The notes beneath the pieces were generated by a model. It was not told the DNA's origin. It searched no databases and worked only from the letters and a program-made list of their open reading frames with translations. Of a DNA stretch of 64,000 bases, positions 1 to 8,716 are shown piece after piece. The translations under genes and the position numbers were made by a program. Numbering within the stretch: the first letter of the stretch is position 1; every line of letters begins with the position of its first letter. Source of the DNA: SIG603 sp964369225 (GTDB lineage: Bacteria > Bacillota > Clostridia > Oscillospirales > Acutalibacteraceae); NCBI GenBank assembly GCA_964369225.1, contig CAYJER010000006.1, positions 1 to 64,000 on the forward strand. The letters are read 5' to 3'.

Positions 1-45
1 TATTTGGAGCCTATTTTCTTTTTTATTTGTCACCTATCAATTGTA

Positions 46-930
46 TCATAACATTGCAAGTTTCTCAAAAATCTTTTTTGCCTTTATAGCATCTTTGTGA
101 ATTTCTTCTTTTAAGAGTGTGAGGTTTTCAAACCTTTTTTCTGCTCTTATAAACTCGATGAGCTCCACCTTGATTTTCATTCCATACATATTTTTGTCAA
201 GATCAAGTATCCATGTTTCTGAAAGCGGGTCATATTTGCCAATGCTAGGCTTAACGCCTATGTTTGTAACACCACAATACTGCTTGTTTTGAACAGTTAC
301 TCTTGAAACATAAACACCGAATTTGGGCAAAACAAAGCCTTTTGGCAATGCTTGATTAATTGTTGGCGTGCCAAGGGTTCTGCCTATTTTATTGCCTATT
401 ACAACAACAAAATCAAATGCAAAATATCTGCCTAGGCAGTCTTTAGCTAGTTTCATGTCACCGTCTGAAATCGCCTCTCGTATCAAAGTTGAGCTAATTA
501 TTTTGCCATGATTAGTACAGTATGAAACCACGTTTACCTTTACATTATATTGTTTGGCTAATTCTTTTAATGTTTCAATGTCGCCTGAGGCATTTTTTCC
601 AAAACGAAAATTTTCACCACAAAATAAAGACTTAGCCTTGCAAGTATCAACAATTATCTCTTTGAAAAACTCCTCAGGTGACATATGCCTTATTTTATCA
701 AAGTCAAACTTAAATATTTTCTTTATGCCAATTTCGTGAAGAATTTTTTCTTTTTCGTCTAAATCTATCAAATACTCCGAACTACCATCTATACTAACAC
801 TGGGATCTGCGTTAAAGGTAAGAACTGCCGGAATTAAGTTTTTATCTTTTAAAGTCTTGAGTATTACCTTAAGATGTCCTTTATGTAAACCATCAAAAGC
901 GCCCAAGGCTAAGGCTGTATTCTTTTGCAT
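46..930 (-). CDS. ribF: Bifunctional riboflavin kinase / FMN adenylyltransferase
   Basis: Makes FMN from riboflavin and then FAD from FMN in the cytoplasm. The N-terminal half (about residues 1-170) is a nucleotidyltransferase fold with GAFDGLHKGH at residues 10-19, the HxGH-type nucleotide-binding motif. The C-terminal half (about 175-290) is the flavokinase with GRTLGTPTIN, a version of the usual GRxLGxPTxN. At 294 residues it is slightly shorter than typical RibF (about 305-315). It is the last gene of the rimP-to-ribF block, where ribF commonly follows truB, but here 411 bases of repeats separate them. Function is secure from motifs and context. Confidence 0.95.
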   Translation of the reverse strand: MQKNTALALGAFDGLHKGHLKVILKTLKDKNLIPAVLTFNADPSVSIDGSSEYLIDLDEKEKILHEIGIKKIFKFDFDKIRHMSPEEFFKEIIVDTCKAKSLFCGENFRFGKNASGDIETLKELAKQYNVKVNVVSYCTNHGKIISSTLIREAISDGDMKLAKDCLGRYFAFDFVVVIGNKIGRTLGTPTINQALPKGFVLPKFGVYVSRVTVQNKQYCGVTNIGVKPSIGKYDPLSETWILDLDKNMYGMKIKVELIEFIRAEKRFENLTLLKEEIHKDAIKAKKIFEKLAML

Positions 931-1040
931 ACTATGACTTCGTCATTTTTGCCGCACAAACTGCGATAAAAATTTAAGGGTTATCACCCGTGACTATCCT
1001 TTCTTTTTCTTTTTTACAAATTGCTACCTTAATGCTTATG

Positions 1041-1302
1041 TGTAGGGGAGGGTCTGTGTCAAACGTGCCTCTTAGAAAATTAAGCCATGTAGGGGCGGAT
1101 ATTATCCGCCTAAAAATTTGGTGATTTTGCCTAAGTTTCATAGGCGGATAATATCCGCCCCTACATTAATTTGTGCGTTTTAACGAATTTATTTTTAAAC
1201 ATACAAGTTTTTTATTTAAAAACCTTTAATCAAAAAAATCCGAAAGGATTTTCACATTAACTTTTCACTATTCATTTTTCACTCTTCACTAAGTCCCCTA
1301 CA
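1041..1302. repeat. Composite nested palindromic element (class A stem) fused to a terminator-type repeat
   Basis: Fills most of the 411-base gap between truB and ribF. Both outer ends carry TGTAGGGG or its complement. The inner perfect-ended palindrome (1088-1165) has arms built on GGCGGATAATATCCGCC, each arm being itself palindromic. The right part (about 1226-1292) is a copy of a second repeat family with a TCCGAAAGGA hairpin and T-rich tail, oriented so that it could terminate the minus-strand truB transcript. No coding potential is visible in this gap. Confidence 0.85.
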
Positions 1303-1341
1303 ATATATTAACAAATTTAGTCTTTATACATACAATAATAT

Positions 1342-2217
1342 TCACTCAACAAAATGTTTCACAAATTTTAGGTTGTCGTCTTCTATTTTAGCTAGTCCTA
1401 GAAATTCATCTGAATATACTCTTCTAAATTCACAGTCTTCATCTTTGATTTTTAGTCTTGAAAGGCTTAATTCTCCACCGTTTAAAAATCTTTTTGCCTG
1501 TGGTTCTGAAACATAAACTTTTGAATAAGACTCAAACAAAATCTCTACAGGCTTTAAAATTTCTTCAATTTGTTCACGGCTCATTTCTCTTAAGTCGTCT
1601 ATGCTCACTGCCTCTTCTATAGAAAATCCGCAAGCTTTAATTCTAATTAAATCTGTCATTGTGGCAATCGTGCCAAGGCTTTTTGCTATGTCCTCTATAA
1701 GAGTTCTAATATATGTTCCCTTAGAGCATTCTATTTTAAGTTTTCCTTTTTCGCCGTCGAACTCTAAAAGTTCTAAAGTTTTTATAAATACAGGACGTTT
1801 CTCTCTTTCGACTTCTATTCCTTGTCTTGCAAGTTTATAAAGTCTTGTTCCTCCAACTGAAACCGCTGAATACATTGGAGGAATTTGAAAAATGTCTCCT
1901 CTGAAATTCTCAAGTATATCAGAAAGGCTTTCGTAAGCCACATTAAATTCTGCATTTTTCACGATATTTCCCCAAATATCGCCTGTATCTGTCTCTATTC
2001 CAAGCCTAAAGTCGGCTATGTAAGATTTATCACTCTCGGGAAGCAAGTCGCATGCCTTTGTAGCCTTGCCCACTAAAATAGGTAAAACTCCTGTAGCCAT
2101 TGGGTCAAGAGTTCCTGTATGTCCTAATTTTTTCTCTTTAAGTATTTTTCTTAAGACTGCAACCACATCAAAAGAGGTAAATTCCTGAGGCTTGTTTATT
2201 ACTATAACCCCTGTCAT
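1342..2217 (-). CDS. truB: tRNA pseudouridine(55) synthase
   Basis: Isomerises U55 in the T-loop of tRNAs. The catalytic motif GHTGTLDPMATGVLP is at residues 32-46, with the nucleophilic Asp at residue 38. A PUA-like C-terminal region follows the catalytic domain (about residues 225-291). The 291-residue length is normal for the family. The gene starts directly after the stop of the DHH phosphoesterase gene with no gap, so the two are co-transcribed, matching the classic rbfA-nrnA-truB-ribF order in Firmicutes. A terminator-like repeat lies about 50 bases after the stop. Confidence 0.96.
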   Translation of the reverse strand: MTGVIVINKPQEFTSFDVVAVLRKILKEKKLGHTGTLDPMATGVLPILVGKATKACDLLPESDKSYIADFRLGIETDTGDIWGNIVKNAEFNVAYESLSDILENFRGDIFQIPPMYSAVSVGGTRLYKLARQGIEVEREKRPVFIKTLELLEFDGEKGKLKIECSKGTYIRTLIEDIAKSLGTIATMTDLIRIKACGFSIEEAVSIDDLREMSREQIEEILKPVEILFESYSKVYVSEPQAKRFLNGGELSLSRLKIKDEDCEFRRVYSDEFLGLAKIEDDNLKFVKHFVE

Positions 2218-3174
2218 TTAACTTTTACCTTCCATTTCTCTTAAATGTGCTTCGCAAGCCTTAAACACCATTTGTTTAGACTCTTCTAAATTGTTAGTAA
2301 GACTGCAACCGCCAGCGCCTCTGTGTCCGCCACCGCCTAAACTAGCACAAATTGTACCGGCGTTAGCAGGAGCCATTGCCCTAATTGACGCTTTAATCAA
2401 TCCGTTTTCTTTTTGTTTAAGAGTTACTCCAACTATTACACCCTCTATGCTTCTTACAACTGATGGCACAGCGTCTAAGTCGTCTGATGTTACATCATAT
2501 TTCTTTAAGAAATCTTGAGTTATAGTGGCACAAAGAATTTTATCGTCATAGCTAAATTCCATGTTTGAGTAAACTTCACTTTCTGCAAGCAAGGTTTTTC
2601 TCGACTTTGTGTCGAACATTTTTATATTAATTTGGTTAAAAGATGCCCCAAAATCAATAAGTTTAGCCGCTACTATATGGCACAATGCATTAGAGTTAGA
2701 GAATTTAAAACAACCTGTGTCTGTTGCAAGCCCTGTGTAAAGACTGTCTGCAATAGCTTTAGTTATGTTAATATTCATTAGATTTAAAAGCTCAAAAATT
2801 ATCATTGTGTTGGCAGCAGCTGCTGCATCTACATAAATCATGTCCGCCTTAATTTTGCTTGTTGCATGATGATCTATAGCTATATCTATCTTATATTTAT
2901 TTTCTATGTCGCCTAGAAGTTTAGGGTCTGCAACGTCTACTGTGACAACTGTTTTCACTTCAAAGTCTTTATTCTCGATACCATCGAACAAATAACTAAA
3001 TCGTGGAGGTATTTCGTCTCCGCAATCAAAGTTAGCATTTTTACCAATGTCACGCAAGGCACGAATAAGCGCAGTGGCTGAACCTAGTGTGTCGCCATCG
3101 GGTGAAGCATGAGACACGACAATAAAATTATCTCTTAACAATAATTCTTTTGCAATATCTGATAAACTATTCAT
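2218..3174 (-). CDS. nrnA: DHH/DHHA1 phosphoesterase (NrnA-like oligoribonuclease / pAp phosphatase)
   Basis: Predicted Mn-dependent phosphoesterase that degrades nanoRNAs and/or pAp. It shows the N-terminal DHH motif region SHASPDGDTLGS, the DHHATSK motif in the middle, and the DHHA1 glycine-rich end GGGGHRGAGG. I choose the ATG at 3174 (318 residues) because a GGGGA-type ribosome binding site precedes it and a longer reading would run deep into rbfA. It overlaps the rbfA stop by 8 bases, suggesting translational coupling. Whether nanoRNA or pAp is the main substrate cannot be read from the sequence. Confidence 0.9.
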   Translation of the reverse strand: MNSLSDIAKELLLRDNFIVVSHASPDGDTLGSATALIRALRDIGKNANFDCGDEIPPRFSYLFDGIENKDFEVKTVVTVDVADPKLLGDIENKYKIDIAIDHHATSKIKADMIYVDAAAAANTMIIFELLNLMNINITKAIADSLYTGLATDTGCFKFSNSNALCHIVAAKLIDFGASFNQINIKMFDTKSRKTLLAESEVYSNMEFSYDDKILCATITQDFLKKYDVTSDDLDAVPSVVRSIEGVIVGVTLKQKENGLIKASIRAMAPANAGTICASLGGGGHRGAGGCSLTNNLEESKQMVFKACEAHLREMEGKS

Positions 3175-3535
3175 CTTCAGCATCCCCTTTTGGTATATCG
3201 AGATTTTCAATAATTTTATTAATATTTGCACTATATTCTATAGAATCACTAGCCTTAAATATAAGTTGTGGCGTGTGTCTAAGCTTTAGTGCTAAGCCTA
3301 GCTGACGTCTTATATATCCGCTGGCAGATTTTAGGCCTTTTACTACATCATTTGTTTTTTCTATGCCCTCTATAGTACTGACATAGACAGTGCAGTAAGA
3401 TAAGTCATTTGTTACTTCAACACGAACCACAGAAACAAAGCATTCTGTTACACGTGGATCTTTGATAGTACGCATGATAGCCATTATTTCACGTCTGATG
3501 TCCTCTGAATTTCTATCCATTCTATGACTTGCCAT
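3167..3535 (-). CDS. rbfA: 30S ribosome-binding factor A
   Basis: Assembly factor acting late in 30S maturation, binding near the 5' end of 16S rRNA. The protein (122 residues) begins MASHRMDRNSEDIRREIMAI and carries the KH-type core with RVEVTNDLSYCTVYVS and the conserved LRHTPQLIF stretch. I place the start at 3535, where GGAG precedes the ATG by a few bases; an upstream in-frame start would add 13 residues without a better site. It follows infB as usual, but about 350 bases of palindromic repeats separate them. It overlaps the next gene by 8 bases. Confidence 0.94.
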   Translation of the reverse strand: MASHRMDRNSEDIRREIMAIMRTIKDPRVTECFVSVVRVEVTNDLSYCTVYVSTIEGIEKTNDVVKGLKSASGYIRRQLGLALKLRHTPQLIFKASDSIEYSANINKIIENLDIPKGDAEDE

Positions 3536-3602
3536 AAATTCTCCTTTAAGTTGTTTTTTGTTTTGTAGTATCACGAAAATCTAAAACTTTATATTTTAGC
3601 CA

Positions 3603-3820
3603 TGTAGGGGCGGATATTATCCGCCTAAAAAATTCGTAATTTTGCCTAAATTTCACAGGCGGATAATATCCGCCCCTACATTTTGTGAATTTCAATTAAT
3701 TTTTATTTAACTATCTATTTTCGGGACGGAAAACCCGTCCCCTACATGGTTTTGGGAATTTAACGAATTATTAAAACCAAAAATCGTGATTAGCACGGAC
3801 GACCACAGGTCGCCCCTACA
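3603..3820. repeat. Three palindromic element classes side by side inside the infB-rbfA gap
   Basis: The gap 3536-3887 holds a full class A palindrome (3603-3680, arms based on GGCGGATAATATCCGCC), a half element of class B (3722-3746, GGGACGG...CCGTCCC plus CCCTACA) and a half element of class C (3797-3820, GACCACAGGTCGCCCC plus TACA). All end in the same CCCCTACA. They sit between two genes that are normally one transcription unit, so they are probably transcribed and would fold as strong mRNA hairpins. Confidence 0.85.
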
Positions 3821-3887
3821 TTTTGTGGGTTTTAATTAATTTTCATTTTAATCAGTTTATATAATTATGCCTGTCGGGGCTACCCGA

Positions 3888-6395
3888 CTAGTCTCTGTAT
3901 TCTTCCATTAGGTAGGCTTCAAGGATGTCGCCTTGTTTGATGTCGCTGAATTTTTCTAATGTGATACCGCACTCATAGCCCTCTGCAACGTCTTTAACGT
4001 CGTCTTTAAATCTTCTTAGTGATGCTACTTTGTCGTCGGCTACGATGATACCGTCACGTACTATTCTAGCTAGAGCGTTTCTTTGAATTTTTCCGCTTGT
4101 TACATAAGAACCTAAAACCATTCCAACGTTAGTAATCTTGTAAACTTCACGGCATTCTGCTTTTCCTAGCATGATTTCTCTAAACTTAGGAGCTAACATG
4201 CCTTTCATAGCAGACTCAATTTCGGCTATGCAGTCATAGATAATTCTATAAAGTCTAAGGTCAACGCCGTCACGCTTTGCGCTCTCTTCTGCTAGTGGGT
4301 CAGGACGAACATTAAATCCAACGATAATTGCGTTAGAAGCTTGAGCTAGCATAACGTCGCTCTCACTAACTGCACCAACTGCACCATGGATAACGTTTAC
4401 TCTAACCTCTTCATTAGCTAACTTTTGAAGTGACTGTCTAACTGCCTCAACAGAACCTTGAACGTCTGCCTTAACAATTACTTTAAGTTCCTTCATCTCG
4501 TTGTCTTTCATTTGGTCGAATAGGTTATCAAGTGTAACCTTAGTTTGAGCGTTAAACATAGCCTCTTTTTCGTCTGTAATTCTTTGCTCAACTAATTCTC
4601 TTGCTAGTCTCTCGTCTGAAACTGCATTGAATATGTCTCCGCCTGTAGGAACTTCACCAAGACCTGTGATCTCAACTGGAACAGAAGGTCCTGCTGTCTC
4701 AACTCTCTCGCCTTTTTCGTTCATCATAGCTCTAACTCTACCAACTGAAGTACCAGCAACAATGATATCACCAATATTTAGTGTACCATTTTGAACAAGA
4801 ACAGTAGCTATAGGACCTCTACCCTTATCAAGTCTTGCCTCGATAACTGTACCCTTAGCGGCTCTGTCTGGGTTAGCCTTAAGTTCTTTAACCTCTGCTG
4901 TTAGAAGAATCATCTCTAATAGCTCGTCTATGCCGTCACGAGTTTTAGCAGAAAGTTTGATACAAGGAACATCACCGCCCCAATCTTCAGGAACTAACTC
5001 ATATTCTGTTAATTGTTGTAAAACTCTATCAGGGTTTGCAGCTGGTTTATCCATTTTATTTACAGCAACAATAATTGAAACTCCTGCTGCCTTTGCATGG
5101 TTTATAGCCTCGATTGTTTGTGGCATTATTCCGTCGTCGGCTGCAACAACTAATACAGCGATATCTGTAACTCTAGCGCCTCTAGCTCTCATAGTAGTGA
5201 ACGCTGCGTGTCCTGGTGTGTCTAAGAAAGTAATGTCTTTGCCCTCTAGGTTTACTCTGTAAGCACCGATATGCTGAGTAATTCCGCCAGCCTCGCCTGC
5301 TGTAACGTCTGCATCTCTAATTGCATCAAGAAGTGAAGTTTTACCATGGTCAACGTGTCCCATAACTACAACTACAGGCGCTCTCTCCTCTAGGTTTGCA
5401 TCTTCGTCTTCACTGTCGTCAATAATTCTCTCTTCGATAGTTACAACGACTTCTCTCTCTACCTTTGCGTGGAACTCATCTGCTATTAGCTCTGCTGTAT
5501 CAAAGTCGATTGTGTCATTGATTGTAACAAACGTTCCCATTAAGAAAAGCTTTTTGATAACCTCGGCTGATGTAGCCTTAAGTCTTAGTGCAAACTCGCC
5601 TACTGTCAATTCGTCTGGAATTGTAATAGTGATAGACTTAGCCTTTCTCTCGCTTGCGATACGTTGTAATCTCTCTGATTCTGTCTCTCTTTTGCCTTGA
5701 CGTTTATTTCTTTGTTGTCTTTTTTGATTAATTTTTTGCTTTTGTGCTGTAGTCTCGTTTTTAACTTTGTCAAATGCTAGTTTGTCGTACTTTTCGTTAT
5801 ATTTATCTATGTTTACATTTGAAGATCTTGTGTCTATAACACGTCTTGTTACCTTTGGAATTTCAGTTTCATTAACTGCCTCTGTTTTAGGGTTGTTTTG
5901 AACAGGGGCTGGAGTTTGAGCTGGAGCTTTTGGAGCTGTAGGTTTATTTTGGTTAAACTTTGGCTCGTTTTTCTTCTCAAAAGGTTTTTTCTCAAATGGC
6001 TTTTTCTCGAAAGGCTTTTTCTCAAATGGCTTAGCCTTGTCGTTTGCCTTGTTATTTTGTACAGGTTTTGCTGTTTTATCAAAATTCTCTTTTTTATTAT
6101 TCATTTTCATTTCCTGTTTTGGCTTAGCCTCTATTTCTTGTTTCTTTACTTCTTGTTTCGGTTCTGGTTTTTTCTCTACCTTTTGTTTTTTGGCATCTAT
6201 CTCGCCTGAATAATATCTATCAAAACTGTTTATGCTCTTGTCTTGAGTGTATTTCTCAAAGACTAAATCAAGCTCCTCCTGAGTTAATGCACTACTTGTC
6301 TTTTTGCCTAAATCCTCTGGCAATAAAGAAATTACATCCTTACTCTGTATCCCTAAATCTTTGGCAACTTCGCTAACTTTATATTTTATCATCAT
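3888..6395 (-). CDS. infB: Translation initiation factor IF-2
   Basis: GTPase that delivers initiator tRNA to the 30S subunit. The GTP-binding domain has G1 GHVDHGKTSLLDAI, G3 DTPGHAAF and G4 NKMDKP, followed by domains II-IV ending near DILEAYLMEEYRD. The N-terminal third is a lysine-rich disordered region that contains four tandem copies of KPFEK (about residues 123-142, 15-base DNA units near 5980-6050). At 835 residues it is typical for a Firmicute. The ATG at 6395 follows AGAAAGGATGATGACAAC. It lies 18 bases after ylxQ in the rimP operon. Confidence 0.97.
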   Translation of the reverse strand: MMIKYKVSEVAKDLGIQSKDVISLLPEDLGKKTSSALTQEELDLVFEKYTQDKSINSFDRYYSGEIDAKKQKVEKKPEPKQEVKKQEIEAKPKQEMKMNNKKENFDKTAKPVQNNKANDKAKPFEKKPFEKKPFEKKPFEKKNEPKFNQNKPTAPKAPAQTPAPVQNNPKTEAVNETEIPKVTRRVIDTRSSNVNIDKYNEKYDKLAFDKVKNETTAQKQKINQKRQQRNKRQGKRETESERLQRIASERKAKSITITIPDELTVGEFALRLKATSAEVIKKLFLMGTFVTINDTIDFDTAELIADEFHAKVEREVVVTIEERIIDDSEDEDANLEERAPVVVVMGHVDHGKTSLLDAIRDADVTAGEAGGITQHIGAYRVNLEGKDITFLDTPGHAAFTTMRARGARVTDIAVLVVAADDGIMPQTIEAINHAKAAGVSIIVAVNKMDKPAANPDRVLQQLTEYELVPEDWGGDVPCIKLSAKTRDGIDELLEMILLTAEVKELKANPDRAAKGTVIEARLDKGRGPIATVLVQNGTLNIGDIIVAGTSVGRVRAMMNEKGERVETAGPSVPVEITGLGEVPTGGDIFNAVSDERLARELVEQRITDEKEAMFNAQTKVTLDNLFDQMKDNEMKELKVIVKADVQGSVEAVRQSLQKLANEEVRVNVIHGAVGAVSESDVMLAQASNAIIVGFNVRPDPLAEESAKRDGVDLRLYRIIYDCIAEIESAMKGMLAPKFREIMLGKAECREVYKITNVGMVLGSYVTSGKIQRNALARIVRDGIIVADDKVASLRRFKDDVKDVAEGYECGITLEKFSDIKQGDILEAYLMEEYRD

Positions 6396-6413
6396 GTTGT
6401 CATCATCCTTTCT

Positions 6414-6716
6414 TTAAACACCTGTCTCTGCTTTAACTAGGCCACTCGCAAAATTTTCGTCCAAAATTGCTACTATTCCTGCCTTTTTCCCTATTGCATG
6501 GCTTATATCCGCTATAGTATGGGTAGATTTAATAACTTTTATGTTAAATTTTTCCGCCTCGAACCTTATATTTTTTTCTGATTTTGCCGAGATATCGTCT
6601 GCAATTACTATTAGTGTCGCCTTTTTTTCTTTAACAGAATTAATTGTAGCATCGAATCCTGATGAAAGTTTCCCCGCTCTTTTACAAAGACCTAAAATCG
6701 AAAGAAATTTACTCAC
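6414..6716 (-). CDS. ylxQ: L7Ae-family ribosomal-associated protein YlxQ
   Basis: Small RNA-binding protein of the L7Ae/L30e/S12e fold, 100 residues. The fold is recognisable from the start KFLSILGLCKRAGKLSSGFD and the middle segment ATLIVIADDISAKSEKNI. Family members bind kink-turn RNA; the cellular role of YlxQ is less clear. The gene overlaps the end of ylxR by 8 bases, so translation is probably coupled, and it is followed after 18 bases by infB. This is its standard position in the nusA-infB operon of Gram-positive bacteria. Confidence 0.92.
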   Translation of the reverse strand: MSKFLSILGLCKRAGKLSSGFDATINSVKEKKATLIVIADDISAKSEKNIRFEAEKFNIKVIKSTHTIADISHAIGKKAGIVAILDENFASGLVKAETGV

Positions 6717-6981
6717 TTATTTCCTCCTCTAATTTATCATATACTTCATCTTCAATCTTGCAAGAAAAAGCTCTTTCAAGACTTCTTTGTTTCCTAGCCT
6801 TTTTAAGGCATTCAATATCTTTACAGACATACGCTCCTCTGCCGGGTTTCTTGCCTGTTAAATCAAGGCTGATTATAGCCTTTTCATCTTCTTTAGGACT
6901 AAACTTTACTACTCTTACAAGCTCTTTTTTAGGTTTCATCTCTCTGCAACCTAGGCACATTCTAAGTGGTACTTTTTTCAA
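6709..6981 (-). CDS. ylxR: YlxR/DUF448 RNA-binding protein (RnpM family)
   Basis: A 90-residue nucleic-acid-binding protein. The family signature is the N-terminal RMCLGCREMKPKKELVRVV with the CxxC pair, followed by GRGAYVCKDIECLKKA. Homologues have been linked to RNase P modulation and nucleoid association; nothing in the sequence adds to that. It sits between nusA and ylxQ with a 24-base gap on the nusA side and an 8-base overlap on the ylxQ side, the canonical arrangement. Confidence 0.93.
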   Translation of the reverse strand: MKKVPLRMCLGCREMKPKKELVRVVKFSPKEDEKAIISLDLTGKKPGRGAYVCKDIECLKKARKQRSLERAFSCKIEDEVYDKLEEEISE

Positions 6982-7005
6982 CCTTACTCACCTTCTCTTT
7001 AAACT

Positions 7006-8061
7006 TTAAGCTTGTTCTTCGCCAAAAAATCCACTTTCAGGCTTAATGTCAATTTTCCAGCCTGTAAGTTTAGCTGCAAGTCTTGCGTTTTGTCCTCTGT
7101 TACCTATTGCTAAAGATAATTGAGAATCTGGCACTTTTACTCTGCAAGCCTTTTGCTCTTCTTCTGAAACTTCTACAGAAACAACATTAGCTGGAGACAG
7201 AGCCGCTGAAATGAATTTTACTGGATCTTCACTATATTCAATGATATCGATTTTCTCGCCGCCTAGTTCTTCCACTATGTTTGCAACTCTAGTTCCTCTA
7301 GCACCAATACATGCTCCTACTGGGTCAACGTCTTTGTTATGGCTAATAACTGCCATCTTAGTTCTTGAGCCTGCCTCACGTGATACCGCCTTAATCTCTA
7401 CAACGCCGTCGAATATTTCAGGAACTTCTTTCTCGAAAAGTCTCTTGACTAAATCTGGGTGTGTTCTTGAGATAATAGCTTTAGGGCCTTTTTCTGTTTC
7501 TCTAACGTCAACTACATAAACCTTTATGAAGTCGCCCTCTTTGATACAGTCTGTACCCACTTGCTCATTCTTAGGTAAAATCGCCTCTGCTTTGCCTATT
7601 CTTAAAGAGATAGCACCGTTTTTAGGGTCAATTCTTTCAACAGAAGCACTAACTATTTCTTGAAGTTTACTTCTAAACTCAACTAGCATTTGGCCTCTTT
7701 CGCTGTCTCTTATGCCCTGTCTTATTATATTCCTAGCAGTTTGAGCTGCTACTCTTCCGAATTGTTTTGTGTCTAGCTTAATCTTAACATAACCGTCAAT
7801 TTCTGCCTTTTTGTTAATCTCTTTTGCGTTCTCAATGTAGATCTCTCTGTCTGGATCAAAAACTTCATCTACTACTAGTTTCTTTAAATATACTTCAAAC
7901 TTATGTTTTTCAGGCACAAGCTCAATTTCAACATCCTCGTTGCCATAACTATTCTTACATGCAGTAACTATCGCCTTTGTTATTCTGTCTAGCATAAAAT
8001 CTACAGGGATACCCTTGTCTTTTTCAAGCATTTTTAAAGCTTCAAAAAATTCTTTATTCAT
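7006..8061 (-). CDS. nusA: Transcription termination/antitermination factor NusA
   Basis: Binds RNA polymerase and nascent RNA to modulate pausing, termination and antitermination. Domain order is the N-terminal polymerase-binding domain (to about residue 130), an S1 domain, and two KH domains with GACIGARGTRVANIVEEL and SLAIGNRGQNARLAAKLTG. At 351 residues it lacks the acidic C-terminal repeats found in proteobacteria, as is normal for Firmicutes. I use the ATG at 8061; an in-frame TTG at 8073 lies directly behind the AGAAAGG site and is a possible alternative. It starts 18 bases after the rimP stop. Confidence 0.95.
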   Translation of the reverse strand: MNKEFFEALKMLEKDKGIPVDFMLDRITKAIVTACKNSYGNEDVEIELVPEKHKFEVYLKKLVVDEVFDPDREIYIENAKEINKKAEIDGYVKIKLDTKQFGRVAAQTARNIIRQGIRDSERGQMLVEFRSKLQEIVSASVERIDPKNGAISLRIGKAEAILPKNEQVGTDCIKEGDFIKVYVVDVRETEKGPKAIISRTHPDLVKRLFEKEVPEIFDGVVEIKAVSREAGSRTKMAVISHNKDVDPVGACIGARGTRVANIVEELGGEKIDIIEYSEDPVKFISAALSPANVVSVEVSEEEQKACRVKVPDSQLSLAIGNRGQNARLAAKLTGWKIDIKPESGFFGEEQA

Positions 8062-8079
8062 TTTTCCAATCAACCTTTC

Positions 8080-8562
8080 TTATATATCGTCTATCAAATT
8101 TACAGATGAACACTCTTTTTTTGTAAATGTGGCAGTTGTCTCTTCTTCTACTTGAAGAACAAAGTCTCCGTTTTCTAAAACTTCAACCAAAATGCCTTCT
8201 ATCTCTCTTTGCCCGTTCTCTAATGGCCTTATAAGCTTTACCTTAACAGGAGCCTCTAAGAAAGCCTCGAAATGTTCTCTTTTAACCAATTTTCTATTTA
8301 AACCACAAGAAGAAACCTCGAAAGTATATTCCTGTGAAATTGGATCTTCTTTATCCAGTATAACGTTTACTAGTTTTGTTAAATCAACGCAGTCATCTAT
8401 ATTAACTCCGTTTTCTTTATCTATATAAATTCTTAAATACCACTCAGTACCCTCTTTAACAAACACAACGTCCCATAAAGTTAAACCTAATTCCTCACAA
8501 AATGGTAGTGCTACATTTTTTACATATTCGGCTACATTTACACCTTTTTCTCTTTTTGCCAT
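8080..8562 (-). CDS. rimP: Ribosome maturation factor RimP
   Basis: Needed for efficient 30S subunit assembly. The 160-residue protein has the N-terminal alpha/beta domain with LTLWDVVFVKEGTEWYLRIYI and a small SH3-like C-terminal domain. The conserved YTFEVSSCGLNRKL segment (family consensus YxLEVSSPGLDRPL) identifies it, with Pro and Asp replaced here. It is the first gene of the nusA operon; a good promoter lies about 100 bases upstream. A GAAAGGAAAG site precedes the ATG. Confidence 0.94.
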   Translation of the reverse strand: MAKREKGVNVAEYVKNVALPFCEELGLTLWDVVFVKEGTEWYLRIYIDKENGVNIDDCVDLTKLVNVILDKEDPISQEYTFEVSSCGLNRKLVKREHFEAFLEAPVKVKLIRPLENGQREIEGILVEVLENGDFVLQVEEETTATFTKKECSSVNLIDDI

Positions 8563-8658
8563 ATGACTTTCCTTTCTTTTAATTTAATTTTATCCTTTAT
8601 AACAAACGAAAGAGCGGGTAACCCCACTCCTTCATCTCAACTTCTATTCTACAATGTT

Positions 8659-8687
8659 ATTGTATCATACAATTACTTAATTTGCAA
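8659..8687 (-). promoter_or_regulatory. Candidate promoter of the rimP-nusA-infB operon
   Basis: On the minus strand TTGCAA (8682-8687), a 17-base spacer and TACAAT (8659-8664) match a housekeeping sigma promoter. About 95 bases of leader lie between the -10 box and the rimP start. The leader holds a short run, GTGGGGTTACCCGCTC, that may pair weakly. Autoregulation by NusA is common at this leader in other bacteria but is not demonstrable here. Confidence 0.6.
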
Positions 8688-8716
8688 GCGTTTTTAATAA
8701 TTTTCTTTAAAGCTTT

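Noticed and set aside
1088..1165. Palindromes considered as CRISPR repeats
   Set aside because: Copies are dispersed kilobases apart, not regularly spaced with unique spacers, and no cas gene is present.
5898..6209. Long hydrophobic open frame on the plus strand opposite the IF-2 N-terminus
   Set aside because: It is the antisense of a Lys/Glu/Phe-rich repetitive stretch and has no ribosome binding site.
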